DNA of 64,000 nucleotides, taken from the NCBI RefSeq assembly GCF_015694735.1, contig NZ_JADQDP010000001.1, positions 248,001 to 312,000 of the forward strand, in the 5' to 3' direction. Shown here piece by piece: positions 33,555 to 41,331 of this stretch. Source of the DNA: Hymenobacter properus. GTDB lineage: Bacteria > Bacteroidota > Bacteroidia > Cytophagales > Hymenobacteraceae. Within the stretch, counting starts at the first letter, position 1, and each line of letters begins with the position of its first letter. Under the pieces are notes generated by a model. It did not search any database. It worked only from the letters and a program-made list of their open reading frames with translations, and was not told the DNA's origin. A program made the position numbers and the translations under genes.

Positions 33555-35246
33555 ATGGTGAGTTCGATGTTGAAATGGGTTTGGGGAGGGCTACTGGCCG
33601 CGGGGTTGTCCGGGCTGGCGGCGCCCGCCGCGCAGGCCCAGGGCCAGGTGCGCCGCCACCTGGTGTACTTGCGCGACAAAACCGGCACGCCGTATTCGGT
33701 GGCGCAGCCGCAGGCGTTTCTGTCGGCCCGGGCAGTGGCGCGGCGCACGCGCCAGGGCATCGCGGTGCTCCCGCGCGACCTGCCCGTAAACCCTGCCTAC
33801 GTTACCCAAATCCGCAGCGTGGCCGGCAATCCGCGTGTGGTCTATACCTCGCGCTGGTTTAACGCCGTGCTCGTGTCCTGCGATTCGGCCACTTTGGGCC
33901 GCATTTCCGCGCTGCCCATTGTGCGCCGGGCCACCACGCTTAACCGATATTCCCAAACGCCCGCGCCCATTGCGCCACCCATACAGGTGCCGCCCGCGGT
34001 GAACCGCACGCAGGCCACCCGCGCCCAGTACGGCCCGGCCTACCGCCAGGCCCTGCAAATTGGCGCCACCGCCATGCACGACGCGGGTTACCGCGGCGAT
34101 GGTATGCAGATTGCCGTGTTCGACGCGGGCTTCCCCGGCGTCGACCAGATTCCGGCTATGCAGCCCGTGTACCTGGAAAATCGGCTGGCCAGCACCCGCA
34201 ACTTCGTGGATGGCGGCACCAGCGTGTACCTGCGCAACAGCCACGGCACCAACTGCGTGTCGGCCATTGCGGCCAATCAGGCCGGGTTTTACATCGGCAC
34301 GGCTCCCAAAGCGACGTTCCACCTGTGCATCACCGAGGACGTGTATTCGGAGCACCCCGTGGAAGAAGCCAACTGGCTGGCCGCCGCCGAGTACGCCGAC
34401 TCGGCCGGGGTTGATGTCATCAGCTCCTCGCTGGGCTACACCGAGTTCGACGCCCCTTCGCCGTCCTATACCTACGCCGACATGAACGGCCGCACGGCCA
34501 TCAGCACGCGGGCGGCCACATTTGCTGCGCGCGTTGGCATGCTGGTGGTGAATGCCGCCGGCAACGAGGGCGACGACCCCTGGCACTACATCTCGGCCCC
34601 GGCTGATGCCGATTCGATTATGTCGGTAGGAGCGGTTGATTCCCTGGGCAACCGGGCCTACTTCAGTTCTTACGGGCCCACGTCGGATGGACGCATCAAA
34701 CCTACCTTGTCGGCCATGGGCCTGGCAGCGGCGGTGCTGGCACCCAACGGCGGTGCATTCCGCGGCAGCGGAACCTCCTATGCGTGCCCCATTCTGGCGG
34801 GCATGGCGGCCGGGTTTTGGCAGGCCAACCCTACGCTCACGGCGCAGCAGGTCATCGCGGCCCTGCGCAGCACGGCGTCGCAGGCCAACAATCCAGACAA
34901 TTCCCTTGGCTACGGCATCCCGAATTTCGTGACGGCCTACAACGCCCTGCACCCAACGGCGCCCCTGGCTGCCAAAGCCAGTTCCGCAACGGCTGAAACT
35001 CTCGGGCTGTATCCCAACCCCACCGGCGACGGCCCCCTGACGCTGGTGCTGCCAGCCGGGCTGCAGGGCCAGCCCTTGCGGGTGCGGGTGCTGGATGCGC
35101 GCGGCGCCGTGGTGCTGCAACAGCAGCTGCCAGCCACAAGTAGCCGCGAGCTGCCGCTGCGCACGGCGCGGTTGGCCAAGGGTGCCTACACCTGCGAAGT
35201 GAGCGCCGGCACGAGCCGCCAAACGGTAAAATTTGTGCAGCAATAA
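33555..35246 (+). CDS. Secreted S8 (subtilisin-like) serine protease with T9SS sorting domain
   Basis: The 563-residue product has a signal peptide (LKWVWGGLLAAGLSGLAAPA, cleaved after QAQ), an I9-like propeptide containing RAVARRTRQGIAVLPRDLPV, and the catalytic triad D190 (AVFDAGFPG), H230 (SHGTNCVSA) and S408 (GTSYACPILAGMAAG). The oxyanion Asn lies in VVNAAGNEGDDPW. The C-terminus is a T9SS domain (LYPNPTGDGPLTLVLP ... AYTCEVSAGTSRQTVKFVQQ). It is an extracellular protease. ATG 33567 is an alternative start that gives an equally good signal peptide. Confidence 0.93.
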   Translation: MVSSMLKWVWGGLLAAGLSGLAAPAAQAQGQVRRHLVYLRDKTGTPYSVAQPQAFLSARAVARRTRQGIAVLPRDLPVNPAYVTQIRSVAGNPRVVYTSRWFNAVLVSCDSATLGRISALPIVRRATTLNRYSQTPAPIAPPIQVPPAVNRTQATRAQYGPAYRQALQIGATAMHDAGYRGDGMQIAVFDAGFPGVDQIPAMQPVYLENRLASTRNFVDGGTSVYLRNSHGTNCVSAIAANQAGFYIGTAPKATFHLCITEDVYSEHPVEEANWLAAAEYADSAGVDVISSSLGYTEFDAPSPSYTYADMNGRTAISTRAATFAARVGMLVVNAAGNEGDDPWHYISAPADADSIMSVGAVDSLGNRAYFSSYGPTSDGRIKPTLSAMGLAAAVLAPNGGAFRGSGTSYACPILAGMAAGFWQANPTLTAQQVIAALRSTASQANNPDNSLGYGIPNFVTAYNALHPTAPLAAKASSATAETLGLYPNPTGDGPLTLVLPAGLQGQPLRVRVLDARGAVVLQQQLPATSSRELPLRTARLAKGAYTCEVSAGTSRQTVKFVQQ

Positions 35247-35263
35247 GCTCATTGCGAGCGTTC

Positions 35264-35292
35264 TAAAAAAGCTCCTTCGCGGGAGTTTTTTT
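35264..35292 (+). terminator. Rho-independent terminator after the S8 protease gene
   Basis: AAAAAAGCTCC and GGGAGTTTTTTT form a short stem with a TTCGC loop and a T tract, starting 18 bases after the stop. Confidence 0.85.
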
Positions 35293-35380
35293 ATGCCCTG
35301 ATGAACGCATAGCTACTTGTTTTTGAGGCTAATAATTTGTAATTTTAAAGCATCAATTCACCCGTTTGATTGCAGTTAGA

Positions 35381-35704
35381 ATGTTGCAGATGATGACTAC
35401 CAAGCGCATTGGGCGCCGCCAGTTTCACTTCACCGTGGAAGGCAGTAATTTCCACGAAACCGTGGCCGAATACGACCGACTCAGCTTTCCCGACGTGGCC
35501 GCCTGCGGCCTCTGCGGTTCCGATAACCTGGACCTGACCAGCCGCGTGGCGCAGGGCAAATACAAGTACACTTCCGTGAAGTGCCTCTCGTGCCGGGCTG
35601 ACCTGACCTTTGGCAAAAACAAGGACGACGACCAGAGCTATTTCCTGCGCCGCAAGGAAACCGGCGAACTGGATTGGCGCGCCTTTGAAAAGGCCGATAA
35701 ATAA
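35381..35704 (+). CDS. Small zinc-ribbon-like protein of unknown function
   Basis: The product is 107 residues from ATG 35381 (ATG 35390 and 35393 are in-frame alternatives, TTG 35366 is a longer one). It contains two CxxC pairs, CGLCGSDNLDL and KCLSCRADL, about 25 residues apart, the pattern of a zinc ribbon. It has a charged C-terminus with DDQSYFLRRKETGELDW. No enzyme motif. An AT-rich stretch (35320-35380) precedes it and probably holds its promoter. A nucleic-acid-binding role is plausible but only inferred. Confidence 0.7.
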   Translation: MLQMMTTKRIGRRQFHFTVEGSNFHETVAEYDRLSFPDVAACGLCGSDNLDLTSRVAQGKYKYTSVKCLSCRADLTFGKNKDDDQSYFLRRKETGELDWRAFEKADK

Positions 35705-35736
35705 CCCAACTGTCTACAAACTGGTTGGGCATCGTG

Positions 35737-35764
35737 AACGGCATCTCGGGTTCGGGATGCCGTT
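35737..35764 (+). terminator. Hairpin terminator after the zinc-ribbon gene
   Basis: AACGGCATC and GATGCCGTT form a perfect 9-bp stem followed by CTTTG. The T tract is weak. Confidence 0.6.
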
Positions 35765-35863
35765 CTTTGTATGTAAAAGGAATTGGCCGCTGGGGCCGGA
35801 GCCGCTTTGGGCGGGCCGGCGGTATCAGCAGCAAGTTCTGCCAACCCTGTTCCATTACCCCAC

Positions 35864-36460
35864 ATGTTTACCGGAATTATTGAGGCCCTCGGCACCATTG
35901 TGGCCGTAGCCAATGAAGGCAGCAACCGCCACTTCACGGTGGCTTCGCCCTTTGCCGCCGAGCTAAAAATCGACCAGAGCGTGGCCCACGACGGCGTATG
36001 CCTCACGGTGGTAGCCGTGGATGCGGCCGCGGGCACCCACGTGGTGACGGCCATTGACGAAACCTTGCGCGTCACCAACCTGAGCCAGTGGGTGCCCGGC
36101 CGCCACGTGAATCTGGAGCGCTGCCTGGCCGCCAACGGCCGTTTCGACGGCCACATTGTGCAGGGCCACGTCGACGCCACGGCCACCTGCACCAGCGTGA
36201 CGGACCAGCAGGGTTCGTGGCTGTTTCGTTTTCGGCACGCGCCCGGCCCCAGCCGCCTCACGGTCGAGAAAGGCTCCATCTGCGTGAACGGGACCAGCCT
36301 GACGTGCTTTGAGAGCACCGACGATGGCTTCACCGTGGCCATCATCCCGTACACTTACGAGCACACCAGCTTCCAGCAGCTGCAAGCCGGCGAAACGGTG
36401 AACCTGGAATTCGACATCGTGGGCAAGTACGTAACCAAGTTGTTGGCACAAAGGGCCTGA
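35864..36460 (+). CDS. ribE: Riboflavin synthase, alpha subunit
   Basis: This enzyme dismutates two 6,7-dimethyl-8-ribityllumazine molecules to riboflavin. The 198-residue product has the diagnostic N-terminus MFTGIIEALGTI and two lumazine-binding repeats: DGVCLTVVAVDAAAGTHVVT with RFDGHIVQGHVDATAT in the first, and GSICVNGTSLTCFES with IPYTYEHTSF in the second. It ends NLEFDIVGKYVTKLL, as usual. ATG 35864 is chosen because MFTGI is the invariant start; the open frame back to 35783 is not conserved. The rest of the riboflavin pathway is not nearby. Confidence 0.96.
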   Translation: MFTGIIEALGTIVAVANEGSNRHFTVASPFAAELKIDQSVAHDGVCLTVVAVDAAAGTHVVTAIDETLRVTNLSQWVPGRHVNLERCLAANGRFDGHIVQGHVDATATCTSVTDQQGSWLFRFRHAPGPSRLTVEKGSICVNGTSLTCFESTDDGFTVAIIPYTYEHTSFQQLQAGETVNLEFDIVGKYVTKLLAQRA

Positions 36461-36517
36461 CAACTTCGGCGCGGGGGCTGCGTAACTACTAAATCTTCCA
36501 CAAAGTCCTTCCGCACC

Positions 36518-36718
36518 ATGTCTAAACGCGAATTAATAGAACCCCACGAGGGGGATAAGCGCTACGTCCGCCGCGACAAAGACGGCCAGATTGAGCATTC
36601 CGTTGATATCCACAAGTCCTTATCGCAGGACGACAAGCACAATTCTAAAAAGACCAGCAAGCCCGGCGACGGCGACCGGGGCGACGGCCATACAGGCAAC
36701 CGCCGGCCCGCCAAGTAG
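36518..36718 (+). CDS. Small hydrophilic conserved protein
   Basis: The 66-residue product starts MSKRELIEPHEGDKRYVRRD and is very rich in Lys, Asp, Arg and Gly, without hydrophobic segments; it ends DGHTGNRRPAK. I recognise the KRELIEPH.GDKRYVRRD opening as that of a small protein family found in many bacteria, whose members I believe are of unknown function. It has its own downstream terminator. Likely a disordered cytoplasmic protein. Confidence 0.75.
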   Translation: MSKRELIEPHEGDKRYVRRDKDGQIEHSVDIHKSLSQDDKHNSKKTSKPGDGDRGDGHTGNRRPAK

Positions 36719-36732
36719 CGCACCTGGAAATT

Positions 36733-36770
36733 AAAAAAAAGCCCGCAGCTAATCCTGCGGGCTTTTTTTT
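36733..36770. terminator. Bidirectional terminator overlapping the 3' end of the minus-strand reductase gene
   Basis: AAAAAAAAGCCCGCAG pairs with CTGCGGGCTTTTTTTT. On the plus strand it terminates the small-protein gene. On the minus strand its right half encodes the last codons (IKKSPQD) and stop of the reductase gene. Confidence 0.88.
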
Positions 36771-37363
36771 ATTTCCGGCATAGGCATCTGAATGGTATCA
36801 CCCAGTTTTGTAACCGGCTTAAAGAATGCTTTGGCCCTTTCCAAGGCTGGTGCATCGTCCTGAATGTCGTTGGGTCGGGAGCCGGTGCCGTAGAGCATGC
36901 CGCCCCAGGGCATTTTCATGTAGTTGGCGGTGAGGATGAGGGTGGCTTCCAGGGGTTGGACTTCGGTTTGGTCGCCGCTGCTTACGACAATGCTCCACAG
37001 CGTTTTGCCCTGCATTTGCTCCCTAAATTCGAGGCCGGGCGTGCGCAGCCAGGCACTCCAATAGTCGAGGTAATGCTTGGCGTGCACGGGCAAGCTGTAC
37101 CAGTAAAGGGGCGCCACCAGCACCAGGTCGGTGGCGGCCAGCGTTGCTTCGAGCAACACCAGGGCGTTGCCGGTGGGGAGCGGATAGGGCGTGTGGTGGC
37201 GCATATCCACAAAATAAGGCAGGGGGTAGTCCTGTAAGTGCAGCCACTGCTGGGTGGCGTTGGGTGGCAAGTGGTGCGCGGCACAATATGCCAGCTGCTC
37301 ACTATTGCCCATGCGACGAGTGCTGGAGAGTAAGAATAAAAATCGTCGCGCAGTGGTATCCAT
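36749..37363 (-). CDS. Flavodoxin-like NAD(P)H-dependent reductase
   Basis: The 204-residue product has a flavodoxin-like fold of the NADPH-dependent FMN reductase/NAD(P)H quinone reductase type: FLFLLSSTRRMGNSEQLAYC at the phosphate-binding N-terminus, LVLVAPLYWYSLPVHAKHYL in the middle and GKTLWSIVVSSGDQTE. It probably reduces quinones or flavins in the cytoplasm. It lies 10 bases downstream of the PAP2 gene and is third in the apparent hemF - PAP2 - reductase operon. Its stop codon lies inside a terminator stem, so the last eight residues are encoded by the hairpin. Confidence 0.82.
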   Translation of the reverse strand: MDTTARRFLFLLSSTRRMGNSEQLAYCAAHHLPPNATQQWLHLQDYPLPYFVDMRHHTPYPLPTGNALVLLEATLAATDLVLVAPLYWYSLPVHAKHYLDYWSAWLRTPGLEFREQMQGKTLWSIVVSSGDQTEVQPLEATLILTANYMKMPWGGMLYGTGSRPNDIQDDAPALERAKAFFKPVTKLGDTIQMPMPEIKKSPQD

Positions 37364-37373
37364 TTGCAGAAGT

Positions 37374-37964
37374 TTATTCTCGGCTAGGCCATCTCCGGGG
37401 CACCAGTTGCTGGTAGGCGAGGGCAGCGCCCCAGCCCAGCAGCGCCCCAATGGCGGCCCCACCAATTACATCAGTGGGATAATGCGCCCCAAGATACATG
37501 CGGCTGTACGATAGTAAAAATGCCCAGATAAATAGGGCAATTTTGAGAATGCGAAAACGGCCCGCCGGCAGCGCTACCGCCAGGAATACCGCCAGGGCCA
37601 TGGAGTTGGCTGCGTGCGAAGACAAAAAGCCGAACTGACCGCCGCAGCCGTCAGGCAAATGCAGCCGGGCAAAAAGCGCGGCGTCGTGACAAGGGCGGGG
37701 GCGCCCGAAAAAGGGTTTGAAAATGCGGCTGGTGATGCTATCGGCCAGGGCCACGGCCGCCACCACCAGCGGAAGCAGCAGCCACGCCCCGCGCCGGAAA
37801 TGGTAGATAAGCCAACCGATGAGCACCGCGTATAGCGGGAACCACACCAAGCGGTTGGACGCCAGTACCATGACCGTATCGAGTGCAGGAAAATGGGCGC
37901 GGTTGATTGCCAGCAGCACGGCCCGGTCCAGCTCCTTGATGGATTCAAGCATGGGAAGGGGCAT
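37374..37964 (-). CDS. PAP2-family membrane phosphatase
   Basis: The 196-residue product has five or six membrane helices and the three PAP2 motifs: KPFFGRPRP (KxxxxxxRP), SSHAANS (PSGH-like, with SSH) and SRMYLGAHYPTDVIGG (SRxxxxxHxxxD). These enzymes dephosphorylate lipid phosphates such as undecaprenyl pyrophosphate. The start ATG 37962-37964 overlaps the 3' end of hemF by 20 bases, which indicates translational coupling. Confidence 0.92.
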   Translation of the reverse strand: MPLPMLESIKELDRAVLLAINRAHFPALDTVMVLASNRLVWFPLYAVLIGWLIYHFRRGAWLLLPLVVAAVALADSITSRIFKPFFGRPRPCHDAALFARLHLPDGCGGQFGFLSSHAANSMALAVFLAVALPAGRFRILKIALFIWAFLLSYSRMYLGAHYPTDVIGGAAIGALLGWGAALAYQQLVPRRWPSRE

Positions 37965-38907
37965 CGGTCAGCCAGTCAACGCCCTGGCGCAGCCAGGCCA
38001 GCGTCGTTGCCTCGGGGGTGCCGGGCGCGGGCGGAGCCGGGTTGTAGGCCCAGCCGGTGCGCGGGGGCAGGCTCATGAGAATGGATTCGGTGCGGCCGCC
38101 GGTTTCGAGGCCGAAGCGCGTGCCGCGGTCGAAGGCCAGGTTGAATTCGGCGTAGCGGGCACGGCGCAGGGTTTGCCAGGCTTCTTCACGCTCGCCGTAT
38201 GGCAGAGCGTGGTTTTCGGCCATCAGCTCGGTATAAACGGGGCCAAATAGCTCGGCCACGTCGCGCATAAAGGCGAATAGCTCCTCGGCTGTGCCGTCGG
38301 GCCCCACGGTGAGGCGGTCGTAAAATATGCCGCCCACGCCGCGGGTTTCCTTCCGGTGGGGCAGGTAAAAGTAGGTGTCGGCCCAGCGCGTGAACTTGGG
38401 GTAGTAGGCCGGGTTGTGGCGGTCGCACACCTCGCGCAAGCGCTGGTGAAAGCGGCGGGCCTGCGTTTCGTCCACGTAAATGGGGGTCAGGTCGATGCCG
38501 CCGCCGAACCAGGACTCGCCGTTGCCGGCTTCGAAGTAGCGCACGTTCATGTGGATGATGGGCACGCGCGGGCTGCGCGGATGCAGCACCACGCTCACAC
38601 CGGTGGCATAAAAGTGCGGGTCGGGCATGTGCAGCTGCCGGGCGGCGGCCTCGCTCATGGCGCCCCACACGGCCGAAAAGCCGACGCCGCCCTTTTCGAG
38701 AATGCGGCCGTGCTCCAGCACCTTGGAGCGGCCACCGCCGCCACCTTCGCGCTGCCAGGCATCGGTGAGGAAGTGGGCCGGGCCGGCATCGGCGGTTTCG
38801 AGCTGCTGGCAAAGGCGCAGCTGAAAATCGGCCAGCCAGGCTTCAATTTCGGGACGGATGGTGGGAGAGGAGGCCGGTAGCTCAGAAGAATTCACCGCAG
38901 AAATCAC
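37945..38907 (-). CDS. hemF: Oxygen-dependent coproporphyrinogen-III oxidase
   Basis: HemF oxidatively decarboxylates coproporphyrinogen III to protoporphyrinogen IX in heme synthesis. The 320-residue product matches throughout: GGGGRSKVLEHGRILEKGGV, PIIHMNVRYFE with WFGGGIDLTPIY, RHNPAYYPKFTRWADTYFYL, RGVGGIFYDRL and PPRTGWAYNPAPPAPGTPE near the C-terminus. Length is typical. It leads a minus-strand operon with PAP2 and reductase genes, and has its own TATCTTTG -7 box. It is divergent from the E1 gene. Confidence 0.96.
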   Translation of the reverse strand: MISAVNSSELPASSPTIRPEIEAWLADFQLRLCQQLETADAGPAHFLTDAWQREGGGGGRSKVLEHGRILEKGGVGFSAVWGAMSEAAARQLHMPDPHFYATGVSVVLHPRSPRVPIIHMNVRYFEAGNGESWFGGGIDLTPIYVDETQARRFHQRLREVCDRHNPAYYPKFTRWADTYFYLPHRKETRGVGGIFYDRLTVGPDGTAEELFAFMRDVAELFGPVYTELMAENHALPYGEREEAWQTLRRARYAEFNLAFDRGTRFGLETGGRTESILMSLPPRTGWAYNPAPPAPGTPEATTLAWLRQGVDWLTDAPSHA

Positions 38908-38965
38908 TTAAGGTTGAGCAAAAAACGCCGCACGGAGCGGCCTGCTGGGCTTAGCAAAGCGTGAG

Positions 38966-38973
38966 CAAAGATA
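38966..38973 (-). promoter_or_regulatory. -7 promoter element (TATCTTTG) for hemF
   Basis: This exact TAnnTTTG match on the minus strand lies 59 bases upstream of the hemF start and 17 bases from the oppositely oriented element for the E1 gene. Confidence 0.6.
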
Positions 38974-38990
38974 CGGCCGCACAATGGGCG

Positions 38991-38998
38991 TACTTTTG
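38991..38998 (+). promoter_or_regulatory. -7 promoter element (TACTTTTG) for the E1 gene
   Basis: This exact TAnnTTTG match on the plus strand lies 14 bases before the ATG at 39013, leaving almost no untranslated leader. Confidence 0.6.
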
Positions 38999-39012
38999 CA
39001 GCCTCACCCGCC

Positions 39013-41235
39013 ATGCCGCTGATGTCTGAATTTGCTGCTCCCACCGCCCCCGAAACCACCGACCTGCCCAACCCCCGCGTAGCCAGCGCTGCTGCAGCCG
39101 CTGCGGCCGCTTTCACGGCCGCCCCGGCCCCCGGCCCGGCCCCGCTCAGCCCGGAATTGTTGCGCCGTGCCTACCGCCTCATGCACACGGCCGCTGCCAT
39201 GGCCGACCTCTACGAGGAGCAAAAAGCCATTTCGGCCCGCTATGTGCACGCCACCGCCCGCGGCCACGAAGCCGTGCAGCTGGCCGCGGCCTTTCACCTG
39301 CGCGAAACCGATTTTGCCTCGCCCTACTACCGCGACGACGCCATGCTGCTGGGCCTGGGCTTGCGCCCCTACGAGTTGATGCTGCAGCTCATGGCCAAGC
39401 GCGACGACCCCTTCAGCGGCGGCCGCACGTATTATTCGCACCCCTCGCTGCGCCGGACGGGCGCCCCGGTTATTCCGCACCAAAGCTCGGCCACCGGCAT
39501 GCAGGCCATTCCGGCCACGGGCATGGCCCACGCCATCAAGTATCTGGAGTCGGTGGGCGGCGAGCAGCTGGCGAACAGCAGCGAGGAATTCAAGGCTTCG
39601 CGCGAACGGCTGACCAGCAATGCCTCGCTCGCCCTGTGCTCCATCGGCGACGGGGCCATGACCGAAGGCGAAGTGGCAGAAGCACTGCAAATGGCCATTC
39701 TGCACCAATTGCCCATCATCTACCTGGTGCAGGACAACGACTGGGGCATCTCGGCCACCGGCCGGGAAATGCGGGCAATGAACGCCTATGAGTTTGCGGC
39801 CGGCTTCCCCGGCCTGCGCCGCCTGCAGGTGGACGGGGCCGATTTTGGCTCATCCTACGCGGGCCTCGCCGAGGCGTTTGCGCACGTGCGGGCCCGGCGC
39901 GGGCCGGTGCTGGTGCACGCCAAATGCCCCTTGCTGGGCCACCACACCAGTGGCGTGCGCCGCGAGTGGTACCGCAACGACTTGGCCAACCACCAAACTC
40001 AGGACCCGCTGCCGCGCCTGCACCAGCAGCTGCTGGCCGGTGGTTTCTCGGAGGAGGAGCTGGATGGGCTACAGGCCGAGGCCCGCGCCACAGTGCTGGC
40101 AGATTGGAACGAAGCCCTGGCCGCGCCCAACCCCGACCCGGCCACCTTTGCCGACCACGAGTTTGCCACGCCGACCGTGACGGCCGAGGCGGGCGAACGT
40201 AGCCCCGCCGGCGCCGAAAAGGCGCTGATGGTGGATGCCGCCCTGCACGCGGTAGACGACATCCTGCGCGAATTCCCAGAGGCGCTGTTCTACGGGCAGG
40301 ACGTGGGTGGGGAGCTGGGCGGCGTGTTCCGCGAGGCTGCATTGCTGGCCAAGAAGTACGGCGACGCGCGCGTGTTCAACACGCCCATTCAGGAGGCTTA
40401 CATCGTGGGCAGCACGGCCGGCATGGCGGCCGTGGGCGCCCGGCCCATCGTCGAAATCCAGTTTGCTGACTACATCTGGCCGGCCCTGAACCAGCTGGTG
40501 GAAGAGCTGTCGAAGTCCTGCTACCTCACCATGGGCAAGTTTCCGATTCCGGCGCTTATCCGCGTGCCCATCGGCGCTTACGGCGGCGGCGGGCCCTACC
40601 ATTCGGGCTCCATCGAAAGCACCTTGCTCACCATTCGCGGCATCAAGGTGGTGTACCCCAGCAACGCGGCCGACATGAAAGGCCTCATGCGCGCCGCCTT
40701 CCTCGACCCCAACCCGGTGGTGATGCTGGAGCACAAAGGCCTGTACTGGAGCAAGGTGCCGGGCACCGAAGACGCCAAAACCGTGGAGCCGGCCGCTGGC
40801 TACGTGGTGCCGTTGGGCCAGGCCGCCGTGGCTCAGGAAGCCGACGCCGATAAGCTGCGCCGCGGCGAAACCGCCCTCGTCGTCACCTACGGCATGGGTG
40901 TGCACTGGGCGAAAGCTGCAAGCCGAGACTTTCCCGGCCAGGTCGAAATCCTCGACCTGCGCACCCTCAACCCGCTTGATTTCGACGCCGTGACGGCCGC
41001 CACCCGCCGCCACGGCAAGGTGCTGGTGCTCACCGAAGAGCCGCTCATGAACAGCTTCGCCGAAAGCCTTGCTGGCCGCATTCAGCGCCACTGCTTCGAA
41101 GCGCTGGATGCGCCGGTGTTCACCCTCGGCGCGGCCAATCTGCCGGCCATTGCCCTGAACGTGGACCTGGAGAAGCAGATGCTTCCTAGTGCCGCCAAGG
41201 TATCGGTGGCGCTGGGGGAGTTGCTGGAATATTAG
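39013..41235 (+). CDS. 2-oxoacid dehydrogenase E1 component, fused alpha and beta subunits
   Basis: The 740-residue product fuses the thiamine-diphosphate-dependent E1 alpha and beta subunits of a branched-chain 2-oxoacid-type dehydrogenase complex. After an Ala/Pro-rich N-terminus (residues 1-50), the alpha half (to about 390) carries the ThDP motif GDGAMTEGEVAEALQMAILH ... DND and HTSGVRREWYRN. The beta half begins near residue 410 with ALFYGQDVGGELGGVFREA and includes FNTPIQEAYIVGSTAGMAAV, ADYIWPALNQLVEE, GGPYHSGSIES and VLTEEPLMNSFAESLAGRIQ. Fused E1 proteins of this type are common in Bacteroidota. E2 and E3 genes are not in the window. ATG 39022 is an alternative start. Confidence 0.93.
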   Translation: MPLMSEFAAPTAPETTDLPNPRVASAAAAAAAAFTAAPAPGPAPLSPELLRRAYRLMHTAAAMADLYEEQKAISARYVHATARGHEAVQLAAAFHLRETDFASPYYRDDAMLLGLGLRPYELMLQLMAKRDDPFSGGRTYYSHPSLRRTGAPVIPHQSSATGMQAIPATGMAHAIKYLESVGGEQLANSSEEFKASRERLTSNASLALCSIGDGAMTEGEVAEALQMAILHQLPIIYLVQDNDWGISATGREMRAMNAYEFAAGFPGLRRLQVDGADFGSSYAGLAEAFAHVRARRGPVLVHAKCPLLGHHTSGVRREWYRNDLANHQTQDPLPRLHQQLLAGGFSEEELDGLQAEARATVLADWNEALAAPNPDPATFADHEFATPTVTAEAGERSPAGAEKALMVDAALHAVDDILREFPEALFYGQDVGGELGGVFREAALLAKKYGDARVFNTPIQEAYIVGSTAGMAAVGARPIVEIQFADYIWPALNQLVEELSKSCYLTMGKFPIPALIRVPIGAYGGGGPYHSGSIESTLLTIRGIKVVYPSNAADMKGLMRAAFLDPNPVVMLEHKGLYWSKVPGTEDAKTVEPAAGYVVPLGQAAVAQEADADKLRRGETALVVTYGMGVHWAKAASRDFPGQVEILDLRTLNPLDFDAVTAATRRHGKVLVLTEEPLMNSFAESLAGRIQRHCFEALDAPVFTLGAANLPAIALNVDLEKQMLPSAAKVSVALGELLEY

Positions 41236-41238
41236 TAG

Positions 41239-41326
41239 AAAGGAAAAGGAGTAAAAGCCTACGGGACCAAGCAGAAACAGATATTCTTCGCTTGGTCCCG
41301 TAGGCTTTTACTCCTTTTCCTTTTTT
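41239..41326. terminator. Long perfect hairpin between convergent genes
   Basis: The arms 41239-41272 and 41290-41323 are perfectly complementary over 34 bases around a 17-base loop, ending in TTTTTT. It directly follows the E1 stop and directly precedes the end of the minus-strand tamL-like gene, so it can terminate both. Confidence 0.85.
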
Positions 41327-41331
41327 GGCAT

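Noticed and set aside
33591..35252. Minus-strand frame opposite the S8 protease gene
   Set aside because: It is a shadow; the catalytic triad lies on the plus strand.
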